DNA of 64,000 bases from Loktanella sp. D2R18 (GCF_003318235.1 NZ_QOCG01000004.1:228363-292362), one strand, 5' to 3'. Numbered from the stretch's first letter, positions 27,552 through 36,284 are shown. The notes: generated from the sequence alone by a model not told the origin. Numbers and translations are program-made.

Positions 27552-27730
27552 GTCGCTTCTCCTCTTGCCGGAACTGACCCCCAGCGACGGGAGCGGTCAA
27601 ACACGGCGTTTCAATTGAGTCGGCCCCACAAAGGCAGACCAGCGGCGTATAGACGGATGCAGTGGTTGGTTCAAGTAGGGATCGCGCAAGCCGAGGCACA
27701 GCGTGCGCATTTGACGCGGAAACGCAAAAA

Positions 27731-27757
27731 GGCGCCGGGTGATTTCTCACCGGCGCC
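27731..27757 (-). terminator. Terminator after the DUF1127 gene
   Basis: Eleven paired bases (GGCGCCGGTGA/TCACCCGGCGCC with one bulge) around a 4-base loop, followed on the minus strand by TTTTTGCG. It lies 21 bases past the DUF1127 stop and would separate rplO from upstream transcription. Confidence 0.85.
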
Positions 27758-27778
27758 CCGTGGGTAGATTTGGTTAGT

Positions 27779-28003
27779 TCAGGTGTTGCCGTATGCAGCC
27801 TTGGTCGCGACAGCGCTGATTGTCTTGCGTGGAATGCCGATGTCAGCCAAGTCACGATCCGTCATGCCTTCGAGCTGCACGACAACATCACGGTAAACGG
27901 CACGGCGTGCAGAAGCTGCTTTGAAATCGGCGATCGCGCCAGAGATAAAGCGCGTGACTGGATTGCCAGCAACTGTTTGTGGATTTGCGTTCATATAGGC
28001 CAT
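27779..28003 (-). CDS. DUF1127 small protein
   Basis: This 74-residue protein starts MAYMNANPQTVAGNPVTRF and ends with the DUF1127 motif: about 40 residues with YRDVVVQLEGMTDRDLADIG followed by PRKTI. DUF1127 proteins are small, often strongly expressed, and some influence phosphate/carbon metabolism or bind RNA; the role here is unknown. AAGGAAAAG precedes the ATG by 5-13 bases. It is bounded by a terminator on each side within the spc cluster, so it is a separate small unit between rpmD and rplO. Confidence 0.85.
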   Translation of the reverse strand: MAYMNANPQTVAGNPVTRFISGAIADFKAASARRAVYRDVVVQLEGMTDRDLADIGIPRKTISAVATKAAYGNT

Positions 28004-28202
28004 GTGTCTTTTCCTTCTCGAGCGAAGCCCCATTTTGCGCTGCGGTCAGTCGCGGGGCGGTGAATTTCATACCTCATAAATAAGCGGTGGTACGGGGTAG
28101 GACAAACGCCAGTTTGGAATTGCTGCTATGCAGCATTGGAATGCCGCGCACGCAACACGCCTAAAAGTTGCAATTGACACATTTGGGCGTTTTCAACGCA
28201 AA

Positions 28203-28226
28203 ACGCCCTCGGTTTCCCGAGGGCGT
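28203..28226 (-). terminator. Terminator after rpmD
   Basis: A perfect 10-base stem (ACGCCCTCGG/CCGAGGGCGT) with a 4-base loop is followed on the minus strand by TTTGCGTTGAAAA. It lies 42 bases past the rpmD stop and would split the spc operon here unless read through. Confidence 0.85.
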
Positions 28227-28267
28227 TCTTTAAAACCATATCGAAATCCGGCGAACCGGAAAAGGCC

Positions 28268-28456
28268 TTAGCCTTTTTCTTCGATGATTTCGACCATGTG
28301 GCTGATCGAGTTGACCATGCCGCGAACTGAAGGTGTATCTTCAAGCTCTTTGGTGCGATTCATTTTGTTTAGACCCAGACCGATCAGCGTAGCACGCTGT
28401 TTGGCGGGGCGACGGATGGGCGAGCCCACCTGTTTTACAACAATCGTTTTTGCCAT
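28268..28456 (-). CDS. rpmD: Large-subunit ribosomal protein L30
   Basis: The 62-residue protein ([20 protein letters not shown] at the start, [20 protein letters not shown] in the middle) is a full-length bacterial L30. It follows rpsE by 12 bases. A strong terminator follows, which is unusual because L30 is normally linked directly to L15. Confidence 0.96.
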   Translation of the reverse strand: MAKTIVVKQVGSPIRRPAKQRATLIGLGLNKMNRTKELEDTPSVRGMVNSISHMVEIIEEKG

Positions 28457-28468
28457 TGTTCAGGTTCC

Positions 28469-29056
28469 TTACGCGTCTGCGGCTTCAGCAGTGGCTTCGG
28501 CAGCGGGTGCCTCATCACGCTTGGGCAGGATGTCAGCAACCTTTTTGCCACGACGCTGTGCGACGTTGCGTGGTGATTGCTCTTTAGAAAGGCCATTCAT
28601 GGTGGCGCGGATCATGTTGTAAGGGTTCTGTGAACCGATGGACTTAGACACAACGTCTTGTACACCCAACATTTCAAACACAGCACGCATCGGACCACCG
28701 GCGATGATCCCGGTACCAACTGGTGCTGTCCGCATGACCACTTTACCAGCGCCGTGACGGCCTTCCATGTCGTGGTGCAATGTCCGACCGTCGCGCAGGG
28801 CAACACGGATCATCTGGCGTTTGGCTTGCTCAGTTGCTTTGCGGATCGCTTCGGGGACTTCTTTTGCTTTCCCTTTACCGAAACCAACGCGGCCTTTTTG
28901 GTCGCCAACAACGACGAGGGCTGCGAAACCAAAGCGCTTACCACCCTTTACGGTTTTTGATACGCGGTTGATTGCGACCAGACGGTCTGCAAACTCAGGA
29001 GTTTGCTCTTCACGGTTACGACGATTGCCGCCCCGATTGTTATCACGTTCTGCCAT
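28469..29056 (-). CDS. rpsE: Small-subunit ribosomal protein S5
   Basis: The 195-residue protein has the S5 double-stranded-RNA-binding domain ([20 protein letters not shown] near residue 21; [20 protein letters not shown]) and the C-terminal fold with [19 protein letters not shown]. Acidic N- and C-terminal extensions are usual in Rhodobacteraceae. S5 helps decoding accuracy. It is preceded by a 137-base spacer containing a palindromic repeat. Confidence 0.97.
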   Translation of the reverse strand: MAERDNNRGGNRRNREEQTPEFADRLVAINRVSKTVKGGKRFGFAALVVVGDQKGRVGFGKGKAKEVPEAIRKATEQAKRQMIRVALRDGRTLHHDMEGRHGAGKVVMRTAPVGTGIIAGGPMRAVFEMLGVQDVVSKSIGSQNPYNMIRATMNGLSKEQSPRNVAQRRGKKVADILPKRDEAPAAEATAEAADA

Positions 29057-29165
29057 ATGTGGCGTCCTTTATATATCGTAGGGCTTGCGCCCAATTATCC
29101 AATCACGGTCGCAAAAACGCCGGATCATCGAGCTGGCCCGCGCAGGCGGATCAGCTGCAAAGTCG

Positions 29166-29190
29166 TAAGGTGGATCTCGATCCACCCTAC
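29166..29190. repeat. Short palindromic repeat between rplR and rpsE
   Basis: GTAAGGTGGAT/ATCCACCCTAC arms (one mismatch) around a 4-base loop, 4 bases beyond the rplR stop. The GTAGGGTGGAT half is the kind of REP-like palindrome scattered in many proteobacterial genomes; dispersal cannot be shown from one copy. Confidence 0.5.
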
Positions 29191-29193
29191 CCT

Positions 29194-29559
29194 TTAAACT
29201 TTCAAACCACCTTCACGCGCAGCTTCGGCCAAGGCCTTCACTTTGCCGTGAAACAGGAAACCACCTCGGTCGAAATACGCAACTTCGATGCCAGCTTTCT
29301 TGGCGCGTTCTGCGATTGCAGCACCCACTTTTGTCGCGGCTTCGATGTTGTTCTTGCCAACCACGCCCAGTGCTTTTTCGAGCGAAGAAGCAGAAGCGAT
29401 TGTCACGCCCTGTACGTCGTCGATCAGCTGGACGCTGATGTTTTTGTTTGAGCGGTGAACCGACAGGCGCGCACGCCCTTGGTTGGCTGTTACGCCCCGC
29501 AGTTTGTTCCGAACGCGCATGCGGCGCTTCAGAAACAGAGTTCTTTTGCTGTTTGCCAT
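29194..29559 (-). CDS. rplR: Large-subunit ribosomal protein L18
   Basis: The 121-residue protein begins [20 protein letters not shown], and has [19 protein letters not shown] and the C-terminal [20 protein letters not shown] of L18. It binds 5S rRNA with L5. ATG at 29559 is chosen; a frame starting at 29655 would run through the end of rplF. Confidence 0.96.
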   Translation of the reverse strand: MANSKRTLFLKRRMRVRNKLRGVTANQGRARLSVHRSNKNISVQLIDDVQGVTIASASSLEKALGVVGKNNIEAATKVGAAIAERAKKAGIEVAYFDRGGFLFHGKVKALAEAAREGGLKV

Positions 29560-29570
29560 CTGTGCGTTCC

Positions 29571-30104
29571 TTACTTCTTCTTGCCTTCTTTGCGGAAGAT
29601 GTATTCGCCTTTGTACTTGATACCTTTGCCTTTGTAGGGCTCTGGTTTGCGCCATTCACGGATATTCGCCGCGACCTGACCAACAAGTTGAGAGTCGATA
29701 CCTTCCACAGTGATTTCGGTTGGCTTCGCGGCTGTCACAGTGACGCCCTCTGGCACTTCGAAATTCACATCATGGCTGTAGCCCAATGACAGTTTCAGGA
29801 CATTGCCCTGCATCTGTGCACGGTAACCAACACCTGACAGCTCAAGTTCTTTCTTGAAGCCCTCAGATACGCCCGTCGCAAGGTTCGCAACCATGGTGCG
29901 GCTCATGCCCCACTGTTGGCGCGCGCGCTTGGATTTGCCGCGTGGTTCTACAGTAACAACATTGCCATCAACAGTGATAGAAACATCGTCTGTGGCTTTG
30001 AAAGCAAGGGTCCCTTTAGGGCCTTTGACTTCAACGGTTTGGCCCGACACCGAAGCAGTAACGCCTGATGGAAGCTCAACCGGTTTTTTACCAATACGAG
30101 ACAT
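29571..30104 (-). CDS. rplF: Large-subunit ribosomal protein L6
   Basis: The 177-residue protein has the duplicated L6 fold: [20 protein letters not shown] at the start and the C-terminal signature [20 protein letters not shown]. It lies at the factor-binding region of the 50S subunit. Spacing to rpsH upstream (9 bases) and rplR downstream (11 bases) is tight. Confidence 0.97.
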   Translation of the reverse strand: MSRIGKKPVELPSGVTASVSGQTVEVKGPKGTLAFKATDDVSITVDGNVVTVEPRGKSKRARQQWGMSRTMVANLATGVSEGFKKELELSGVGYRAQMQGNVLKLSLGYSHDVNFEVPEGVTVTAAKPTEITVEGIDSQLVGQVAANIREWRKPEPYKGKGIKYKGEYIFRKEGKKK

Positions 30105-30113
30105 ATTATCCCC

Positions 30114-30506
30114 TTAGAATACAGTGCAGAGCACTTCGCCGCCAATATTGGCCGCCCGTGCGTTTGCATCCGACATCACACCTTTAGAGGTGGAGACAAT
30201 CGACACACCCAAGCCCTGACGGACAGATGGGAGGTCATTTGGACCCATGTAAACGCGACGGCCAGGCTTAGAAACCCGCTTCACTTCGCGAATAACAGGA
30301 GTACCCTCGTAGTACTTCAGTTCGATTGCAAAGGCAGGGTGCCCGTCCTTGCCATCTTTTTTAGCGTAACCCCGGATGTAACCTTCGTCAGAAAGTACGT
30401 CCAAAACCCAGCCGCGCAGTTTAGAAGCAGGTGTTTCCACCGCAGCTTTGCCGCGCATTTGGCCGTTACGGATGCGTGTCAGCATATCACCGATAGGATC
30501 GTTCAT
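30114..30506 (-). CDS. rpsH: Small-subunit ribosomal protein S8
   Basis: The 130-residue protein begins [20 protein letters not shown] and ends with the S8 signature [21 protein letters not shown]8 binds the 16S central domain and in E. coli represses the spc mRNA at rplE; whether that applies here is unknown. It is 12 bases after rpsN. Confidence 0.97.
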   Translation of the reverse strand: MNDPIGDMLTRIRNGQMRGKAAVETPASKLRGWVLDVLSDEGYIRGYAKKDGKDGHPAFAIELKYYEGTPVIREVKRVSKPGRRVYMGPNDLPSVRQGLGVSIVSTSKGVMSDANARAANIGGEVLCTVF

Positions 30507-30518
30507 CTTATGCTCTCC

Positions 30519-30824
30519 TTACCAGCTAGACTTGACCATGCCTGGAATTTCGCCATTGGAACCAAGGTCCCGCAGCGCGATCCGGCTGATCTTAAGTTTA
30601 CGGTAGTAGGCGTGTGGACGCCCGGTGAGCTGACAACGGTTGTGAAGACGCGTTGCAGAAGAGTTGCGTGGCAGTTTTGCCAGTTCAAGGGTTGCCTTGA
30701 AACGCTCTTCTACGGGCTTCTCTTTATCGTTGATGATCGCCTTCAGCGCCGCACGCTTTTCAGCATACTGGGCCACCAGCTTTTCACGCTTAACTTCGCG
30801 TGCGATCATGGATTTCTTAGCCAT
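30519..30824 (-). CDS. rpsN: Small-subunit ribosomal protein S14 (zinc-free long form)
   Basis: The 101-residue protein starts [20 protein letters not shown] and has the [20 protein letters not shown] motif. Its length and the absence of paired CxxC motifs identify the long, zinc-independent form. It lies between rplE and rpsH as usual. Confidence 0.97.
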   Translation of the reverse strand: MAKKSMIAREVKREKLVAQYAEKRAALKAIINDKEKPVEERFKATLELAKLPRNSSATRLHNRCQLTGRPHAYYRKLKISRIALRDLGSNGEIPGMVKSSW

Positions 30825-30844
30825 TTCTAATCTCTCCCTAACGC

Positions 30845-31408
30845 TTAGCTGTTGAACGGCATGTTGAAAGCTTTCAACAATGCTTTTGCTTCAGCGTCAG
30901 TCTTCGCTGTGGTGCAGATGACGATGTCCATGCCCCAGTTCACATCGATCTTGTCGAAGTTGATCTCGGGGAACACCAGATGCTCTTTGAGGCCAGTGGC
31001 ATAGTTGCCGCGACCGTCGAAAGATTTACCAGATACGCCGCGGAAATCGCGGATACGTGGCATCGCAACGGTGATCAGACGATCCAGGAATTCGTACATT
31101 TTATCGCCACGCAAAGTGACCTTTGCGCCAAGCGGCATGTCTTCACGAACGCGGAAACCAGCGATTGATTTCTTAGCGCGTGTTGTCATGGCCTTTTGAC
31201 CAGCGATTGTTGTTAGATCTTCCTGAGCAGATTTTGCTTTCTTACTGTCACGGACAGCTTCTGCACCGCAGCCAATGTTCAGAACAATTTTGTCCAACTT
31301 TGGGATCTGCATGTCGTTCTTATAGCCGAACTCTTCTTTCATCGCAGCGCGAACTTTAGAAGTGTATTCAGTTTTCAAACGTGGGGTGTAATTTGCGGTA
31401 TCAAGCAT
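30845..31408 (-). CDS. rplE: Large-subunit ribosomal protein L5
   Basis: The 187-residue protein contains the L5 signature [19 protein letters not shown] near residue 28 and the P-site-tRNA-contacting loop region [20 protein letters not shown]. It binds 5S rRNA. Its start overlaps the rplX stop by 1 base, implying coupled translation. Confidence 0.97.
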   Translation of the reverse strand: MLDTANYTPRLKTEYTSKVRAAMKEEFGYKNDMQIPKLDKIVLNIGCGAEAVRDSKKAKSAQEDLTTIAGQKAMTTRAKKSIAGFRVREDMPLGAKVTLRGDKMYEFLDRLITVAMPRIRDFRGVSGKSFDGRGNYATGLKEHLVFPEINFDKIDVNWGMDIVICTTAKTDAEAKALLKAFNMPFNS

Positions 31409-31713
31409 TAGATCGCATCCCCTGTTGTCTTAGCGAAGCGCACTTTGTTGTCGCCATCCATACGGAAGCCAACACGTGTTGCTTTGCCATTTTTGTCAAC
31501 GATTGCCAGGTTCGACAGTTGGATCGGCATCGCCTTTGGCGTGCGGCCACCCTGTGTTGCCTGAGATTGCTTCACGTGACGGACAGCCATGTTAACGCCG
31601 TCAACGATTGCTTTGCCTGATTTCGGGTCGATGGACGAGATAGTGCCCTTTTGACCTTTGTCTTTACCGGCAAGAACGATCACGTCGTCACCTTTACGGA
31701 GCTTAGCAGCCAT
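31408..31713 (-). CDS. rplX: Large-subunit ribosomal protein L24
   Basis: The 101-residue protein has a KOW motif near the start ([20 protein letters not shown], residues 4-23) and [17 protein letters not shown]24 starts 50S assembly. It is 2 bases from rplN and overlaps rplE by 1 base. Confidence 0.97.
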   Translation of the reverse strand: MAAKLRKGDDVIVLAGKDKGQKGTISSIDPKSGKAIVDGVNMAVRHVKQSQATQGGRTPKAMPIQLSNLAIVDKNGKATRVGFRMDGDNKVRFAKTTGDAI

Positions 31714-31715
31714 AG

Positions 31716-32084
31716 TTACAGCACCTCCGGAGCAAGCGAGATGATTTTCATGAAGTTTTTCGCACGCAATTCGCGAACAACTGGCCCAAAGATACGTGTA
31801 CCCATTGGTTCGTTGTTGTTGTTCAGGATGACAGCAGCGTTGCTGTCAAAACGAATTGCTGTACCGTCTTCACGACGTACTTCTTTTGCGGTGCGCACGA
31901 CGACGGCCTTGCGGACGTCACCTTTCTTTACGCGGCCACGTGGAATGGCTTCTTTCACCGATACAACGATAATGTCACCGACACTCGCGTAACGACGATG
32001 TGAGCCACCCAGAACCTTGATGCACTGAACACGGCGAGCGCCGCTATTGTCAGCAACATCCAGATTGGTCTGCATCTGGATCAT
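31716..32084 (-). CDS. rplN: Large-subunit ribosomal protein L14
   Basis: The 122-residue protein begins [20 protein letters not shown] and contains [20 protein letters not shown], both diagnostic; 122 residues is the standard length. It contacts S12 at the subunit interface. An 80-base spacer separates it from rpsQ. Confidence 0.97.
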   Translation of the reverse strand: MIQMQTNLDVADNSGARRVQCIKVLGGSHRRYASVGDIIVVSVKEAIPRGRVKKGDVRKAVVVRTAKEVRREDGTAIRFDSNAAVILNNNNEPMGTRIFGPVVRELRAKNFMKIISLAPEVL

Positions 32085-32164
32085 TTGGTTTCCTTCCGAC
32101 CTATGGGGTGGTCCCGATTTCCGTCCGGGGCCCCAGGGTTTCGATTAAACTGTTGGTGGACGCC

Positions 32165-32395
32165 CTAGGACGCGATCACTTCCCAGCGTTTGGTTTTCGA
32201 CTTTGGAGCACACTCTTGAATGCGAACTTGGTCGCCGACGTTGAATGTGTTTTTCTCATCGTGCGCCCGGTACTTCTTGGACTTACGAATGGTTTTCTGA
32301 AGCAGCGGGTGCTTGTAACGACGTTCTACAGAAACTGTGACCGTCTGTTCGTTTTGGTTGCTTGTGACAACCCCAGCTAGGATACGCTTAGGCAT
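32165..32395 (-). CDS. rpsQ: Small-subunit ribosomal protein S17
   Basis: The 76-residue protein starts [20 protein letters not shown] and has the S17 OB fold with [20 protein letters not shown]. It binds helices of the 16S 5' domain. It is 3 bases after rpmC. Confidence 0.97.
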   Translation of the reverse strand: MPKRILAGVVTSNQNEQTVTVSVERRYKHPLLQKTIRKSKKYRAHDEKNTFNVGDQVRIQECAPKSKTKRWEVIAS

Positions 32396-32398
32396 GGA

Positions 32399-32605
32399 TT
32401 AAGCCTCCGAAGCAGCGGACGCTGCTTTTTGGTTCAGAATAGTTTTCACTTTGGCAGCGTTGCGACGTGCAGCGCGGATACCAGAAGTATTTTCAAGTTG
32501 GCCTGTGGCCTGCTGAAAGCGCAGGTTAAAGGATTCTTTTTTCAGGTTCACCAGCTCTTCACGGAGCTGATCGGGCGTTTTATCCCGCAGTTCATTGGCG
32601 TTCAT
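32399..32605 (-). CDS. rpmC: Large-subunit ribosomal protein L29; first gene of the separated right-hand ribosomal block
   Basis: The 68-residue protein is [20 protein letters not shown] onwards with [20 protein letters not shown], the L29 core. ATG at 32605 has AAGGA 9 bases upstream; an ATG further out at 32626 would add MLKKENG. L29 is normally preceded by rplP (L16). Here the upstream DNA belongs to an unrelated plus-strand gene, so a promoter must lie in about 32606-32764, which it shares with the divergent HNH-like gene. Confidence 0.95.
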   Translation of the reverse strand: MNANELRDKTPDQLREELVNLKKESFNLRFQQATGQLENTSGIRAARRNAAKVKTILNQKAASAASEA

Positions 32606-32764
32606 GCCATTTTCCTTTTTCAACATCACCGGCAGGCCGCACACGTGCGTGACCCGATTCCCGATGGAGTGGGGTAGAAGTGGGCCGTATAGGGGGGATG
32701 GGGCCATGTGGCAAGAGGCTTGTCGACAGATTGCTCAACGGGAGAACATAGTTTACAAAACGAT

Positions 32765-33355
32765 ATGAAAAACAATATCTGTATCCACTGCATGACGCCG
32801 ATAGTGCGGTCAAATTCAAGTATGGATCACGTTCCTACAAAATGCCTCCTGAATCGCCCATTCCCCCAAAATATGACGACCCTCAGAATATGTCGCGAAT
32901 GTAACGAACGCTTTTCTCGGGCGGAGGAGTATATGGCTTCATTTCTAGGCTTCTTGACTGGTGAAAGCGACACCAGCTCTAGAATTGGGCAGGTGTTACT
33001 GAGCAACGGCAAGATTGAGGATCAACTGATAGCCGGACTTTCTATTGAAGACAATGTCTCCCCCCTTCGGATATCCGTAACTCCCGCCAATACAGATATT
33101 GACGTCGTATTGTTGAAGAACGCCAAGGCACACGCATATCTTGATGCGGAAATGCAGCTCCCGAACGAGCCCCAAAGCATATGCCATGTCCAATTAGACC
33201 AACTAAACACTGAATCTCACCTTAGGCTGTTTGCAAATTCATTTGATTGGAAAGTCGTACAAAAGAACATTTATCGATATTCAGTTTTGACAGGAAAACA
33301 AACGATAGTCCGAACCGTAATCCATGAACACCTTGCCACGGAAGTCATTTGGTAG
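32765..33355 (+). CDS. HNH-endonuclease-like zinc protein
   Basis: The 196-residue protein has an N-terminal treble-clef pattern: CIHCMTPI (Cys pair), SSMDHVPTKCLLN (DH..P.K motif), then a second pair in RICRECNERFSRAEEYMASF with the terminal N of the HNH-like fold. The rest (residues about 75-196) is not recognised. This domain type occurs in mobile-element-associated and anti-phage nucleases, but also in uncharacterised orphans. The gene is A+T-rich compared with its neighbours and lies exactly at the junction between ribosomal and inserted DNA. ATG 32765 is preferred over 32708, which lacks a ribosome site and adds a leader. Confidence 0.65.
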   Translation: MKNNICIHCMTPIVRSNSSMDHVPTKCLLNRPFPQNMTTLRICRECNERFSRAEEYMASFLGFLTGESDTSSRIGQVLLSNGKIEDQLIAGLSIEDNVSPLRISVTPANTDIDVVLLKNAKAHAYLDAEMQLPNEPQSICHVQLDQLNTESHLRLFANSFDWKVVQKNIYRYSVLTGKQTIVRTVIHEHLATEVIW

Positions 33356-33412
33356 ACGCGCAACTCAAGCTTCATCCCTGCCCTTCTGCACCACAAGCAG
33401 TGTCCGCCCTCC

Positions 33413-33426
33413 TTGATGCAGATCAA
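33413..33426 (+). promoter_or_regulatory. FNR/FnrL-type anaerobox upstream of ppk2
   Basis: TTGATGCAGATCAA is a perfect TTGAT-N4-ATCAA dyad, the consensus for FNR/FnrL/FixK-family regulators, 54 bases before the ppk2 ATG. It suggests control of ppk2 by low oxygen. Confidence 0.75.
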
Positions 33427-33479
33427 CGACAATTGCGCGTATCTGTGGTCTGTTTGCCTCAAACGTAAAAGGAGCAACC

Positions 33480-34364
33480 ATGCCGACAAACGCCACTAAG
33501 AAAGCCGCACCTTCCAACAAAGCCCGTACTGCCGAAATCATTGGATTTGAAGAGGGGAAATATCCCTATGCGCGCCGCCTGCCCCGCAAGCGCTATGAAG
33601 ACGAAAAAGCCGCCTTGCAGGTGGAACTGCTTAAAGCGCAGCATTGGGTGCAGGAAACGGATCAAAAGATTGTTCTGTTGTTCGAAGGGCGCGATGCTGC
33701 TGGTAAGGGTGGCACGATCAAACGGTTTACCGAACACCTGAACCCACGAGATGCACGTGTTGTCGCGCTCAACAAACCATCCGACGAAGAACGCGGGCAA
33801 TGGTTTTTCCAACGCTACATCAAACACCTGCCAACGGCGGGCGAAATGGTGCTGTATGATCGGTCATGGTATAACCGCGCCGGTGTTGAGCGGGTCATGG
33901 GGTTCTGCGAACCCAATGAATACCTAGAGTTCATGCGCCAAACACCCGAATTTGAACGGATGCTGACACGCAGCGGCGTGACCCTGTTCAAATATTGGTT
34001 CTCAGTCACCCAAGAAGAACAGCGCAGTCGGTTCGATTCACGCGAGACCGATCCGCTCAAACGGTGGAAGCTATCCCCAATCGACCGCGCCAGTATTGAC
34101 CGCTGGGATGATTATACCGAAGCCAAAGAAGCAATGTTTTTTTACACCGACACCGCCGACGCGCCGTGGACAGTGATCCGGTCTAACGACAAGAAACGCG
34201 CGCGGCTGAACTGTATGCGGCATTTCTTGTCACAACTGGACTACCCAGACAAAGACCCCGAAGTCGCGACTGCACCTGACCCGCAGATCGTTCTGCATGC
34301 GTCACACGCGGTTAAGCATTCCGATCACATCTTGGGCGCATCGTTGCATCCTGAAAAGAAATAA
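33480..34364 (+). CDS. ppk2: Polyphosphate kinase 2 (PPK2 family)
   Basis: The 294-residue protein has the PPK2 motifs: Walker A EGRDAAGKGG (residues 69-78), the lid segment WFFQRYIKHLPTAGEM, and Walker B VLYDRSWYNRAGVERVMGF (about 124-142). PPK2 enzymes transfer phosphate between polyphosphate and nucleotides; a single-domain protein of this length fits the class that phosphorylates nucleoside diphosphates. AAAGGAG is 5 bases before the ATG. A strong terminator follows, and an FNR-type box lies upstream, so it is probably monocistronic and oxygen-regulated. Confidence 0.93.
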   Translation: MPTNATKKAAPSNKARTAEIIGFEEGKYPYARRLPRKRYEDEKAALQVELLKAQHWVQETDQKIVLLFEGRDAAGKGGTIKRFTEHLNPRDARVVALNKPSDEERGQWFFQRYIKHLPTAGEMVLYDRSWYNRAGVERVMGFCEPNEYLEFMRQTPEFERMLTRSGVTLFKYWFSVTQEEQRSRFDSRETDPLKRWKLSPIDRASIDRWDDYTEAKEAMFFYTDTADAPWTVIRSNDKKRARLNCMRHFLSQLDYPDKDPEVATAPDPQIVLHASHAVKHSDHILGASLHPEKK

Positions 34365-34372
34365 ACGACCGA

Positions 34373-34399
34373 AGCCCCCGATATCATCGTCGGGGGCTT
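34373..34399 (+). terminator. Terminator after ppk2
   Basis: AAGCCCCCG/CGGGGGCTT arms (9 bp) around a short loop begin 9 bases after the ppk2 stop; the plus strand continues TTTGCC. Confidence 0.8.
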
Positions 34400-34452
34400 T
34401 GCCATTCTAACGCCCCCTCGCGCTCTCCGAATTGCTGAGATACAACCACCCT

Positions 34453-35073
34453 ATGTCTAATATCAAATCGCTGTTCGCGACCCGCCTTTACCACGCCCCT
34501 TTGGCCGAGCATGGCCCCATTGATCCAACCGAGTTAGAAAACTCTTGCCTTGTGATCGCCGATGACGATGAAGCGGGCCAAGATTGGTGCGAAGAACACG
34601 GCTATCCCGGCTATACGTCCTATGCATCTTTGACCGATCTGCCGTGGCGGTTTCCGATCTTTGCAGATCTGGTCAAAGTGCTGGATGCACATGTCGCGGC
34701 TTTCGCCAAGGACCTTGAATTTGATCTGGGTGACAAGGAGCTCAAGCTCGAAGATATTTGGATCAACATCCTGCCCCCCGGCGGCATCCACACCAGCCAC
34801 ATCCACCCGCATTCAGTCATCAGCGGCACCACATATGTTGCCATGCCCGAAGGGGCCAGTGCGCTGAAACTCGAAGACCCCCGCCTGCCAATGATGATGG
34901 CCGCGCCCACGCGTGTAAAAGACGCGCGCGATGAATTGCGCCCATTCATCTACATCAAACCTGCGGTTGGAGATGTTTTGTTGTGGGAAAGCTGGTTGCG
35001 CCATGAGGTGCCGATGAACATGGCCGAAGAAGACGAACGTATTTCGGTCAGCTTCAACTATAATTGGAGTTGA
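34453..35073 (+). CDS. TIGR02466-family 2OG-Fe(II) oxygenase-like protein
   Basis: The 206-residue protein matches TIGR02466: an N-terminal FATRLYHAPL, WINILPPGG, the iron-binding region HTSHIHPHSVISGTTYV (about residues 115-131), and a late WLRHEVPMN histidine with an arginine in ERISVSFNYNW. The double-stranded beta-helix fold suggests a 2-oxoglutarate/iron oxygenase of unknown substrate; family members occur in marine bacteria and phages. ATG 34453 is chosen over 34432. It stands alone after the ppk2 terminator. Confidence 0.8.
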   Translation: MSNIKSLFATRLYHAPLAEHGPIDPTELENSCLVIADDDEAGQDWCEEHGYPGYTSYASLTDLPWRFPIFADLVKVLDAHVAAFAKDLEFDLGDKELKLEDIWINILPPGGIHTSHIHPHSVISGTTYVAMPEGASALKLEDPRLPMMMAAPTRVKDARDELRPFIYIKPAVGDVLLWESWLRHEVPMNMAEEDERISVSFNYNWS

Positions 35074-35084
35074 TGCCTCGATAT

Positions 35085-35158
35085 AAATGAACGTTGTTCA
35101 TTTTTGATTGACAAGGTCGCGCGCGCAGCGTAGCAATTCATGAACATTGATCATGAAT
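35085..35158 (+). promoter_or_regulatory. Promoter flanked by two palindromes
   Basis: -35 TTGACA (35108-35113), 17 bases, -10 TAGCAA (35131-35136). Upstream is AAATGAAC-gtt-GTTCATTT (35085-35103); overlapping the -10 and the start region is ATTCATGA-N7-TCATGAAT (35136-35158). Both share ATGAA/TTCAT half-sites, so one repressor could bind both. They precede the small lipoprotein gene. Confidence 0.6.
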
Positions 35159-35169
35159 TGGATAAACAC

Positions 35170-35454
35170 ATGAAAACTCGCCTTCCCCAAACAATTGCCC
35201 TTGGTGCGTTGTTCGTGTCTGCAGCCTGCGCAACCCCCAGCGCACAGCATTCTGCACAAGCTGTCGACCACAGCGGAAATGCTGTCGGGCACAGCGTCGC
35301 GGCGGTTGGAACCGGCGCAGCGCTTGTCAGTGCGGCCCCGTTGACAGCCGCAGGCACGGTGCTGACCGTTTCAGGCGCAGCCCTCGCTGACGCGGCCTAT
35401 GGCACTGATATTGATCCGCTCATTGTGGCCGACGGTCCGCCGTCGTTGAACTAA
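35170..35454 (+). CDS. Small lipoprotein
   Basis: The 94-residue product starts MKTRLPQTIALGALFVSAAC, a lipoprotein signal peptide with lipobox VSAAC (lipidated Cys at residue 20). The mature part is rich in Ala, Gly, Ser and Val with one hydrophobic stretch (VAAVGTGAALVSAAPLTAAG) and no recognised domain. ATG 35170 gives the lipobox in the proper place; an upstream ATG at 35140 lies in the second palindrome. The DUF2145 gene follows 17 bases later and is probably cotranscribed. Confidence 0.7.
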   Translation: MKTRLPQTIALGALFVSAACATPSAQHSAQAVDHSGNAVGHSVAAVGTGAALVSAAPLTAAGTVLTVSGAALADAAYGTDIDPLIVADGPPSLN

Positions 35455-35471
35455 ATCAAAGGAGGATTACC

Positions 35472-36284
35472 ATGAAACGTTTCACTTCTGCATGTTTGCT
35501 TGCGGCCACTCTCGCCGCGCCGGCCCCTACCTTTGCAGGTAGCAGCGCCAATGGCGTCGCTATTTTGCCCATGGATCAGGTCGCCAGCTTTTCCAATCGC
35601 GTCCAACAGGATCTCGCAGCACGTGGCGCACGTGTTGCAATTGTAAGCCGCGTTGGACGTGACCCAGCGCAGCTTCCCGATGCTGTTGACTATACACATG
35701 TCGGCATTTGGGTTTATTCGCGGATCACTCACGCCGATGGCAGCACCGGGCAAGGGTACCGGGTTTATAACCTGTATCAACAAGCCGATAATGCTGTGCG
35801 TAGTGATTTAATCCAAGACAGCCCGGCCGATTTCTTTGCCGGCGCGCATGTGCTGGATGCAGGGGTCATTATCCCCGACCCTCGGCTGCAAACCAAATTG
35901 CTGGATGTAATCAGCAGCCCAACTTACGCGGCGTTGCATAACCCCGTGTATTCCGCACTGGCCAACCCCAATACCAACGAATTTCAAAACTGCACCGAAC
36001 ATACACTTAACGTACTGATGGCCGCGCTCTATGATACCGATGACCTGAACCAAATCAAAGCCAACACCGCCGCCCATTTTGAACCACAACCCATCCAAGT
36101 TGGAGGGCTTCAACGCGCGCTTGCCACTGTTGCATCCCAAGCCCTGACCACCGCCGACCACGGACCAAGCGTCGCCACAGCGACGTTCGGGTCCATTGCA
36201 CGGTTTATGGAAAGCAACGGGCTAGAAGACGAAGTGTACAGGATCACGCCGACCAGCGTTGTGCGATTTTACGGAAGCGATTGA
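35472..36284 (+). CDS. DUF2145-like exported protein
   Basis: The 270-residue protein has a signal peptide (MKRFTSACLLAATLAA region, cleavage near residue 22) and a papain/NlpC-like pattern: FSNRVQQDLAARGARVAI, DYTHVGIWVYS with a conserved histidine, and NCTEHTLNVL near residue 177 that could hold a catalytic cysteine. That resembles DUF2145 proteins, which are secreted and uncharacterised. AAAGGAGG lies 6 bases before the ATG. It appears to form a two-gene unit with the lipoprotein under the palindrome-flanked promoter. Confidence 0.65.
   Translation: MKRFTSACLLAATLAAPAPTFAGSSANGVAILPMDQVASFSNRVQQDLAARGARVAIVSRVGRDPAQLPDAVDYTHVGIWVYSRITHADGSTGQGYRVYNLYQQADNAVRSDLIQDSPADFFAGAHVLDAGVIIPDPRLQTKLLDVISSPTYAALHNPVYSALANPNTNEFQNCTEHTLNVLMAALYDTDDLNQIKANTAAHFEPQPIQVGGLQRALATVASQALTTADHGPSVATATFGSIARFMESNGLEDEVYRITPTSVVRFYGSD

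Noticed and set aside
34453..35073. Prophage origin for the TIGR02466 protein
   Set aside because: The family occurs in phages but no other phage gene, integrase or attachment site is present.
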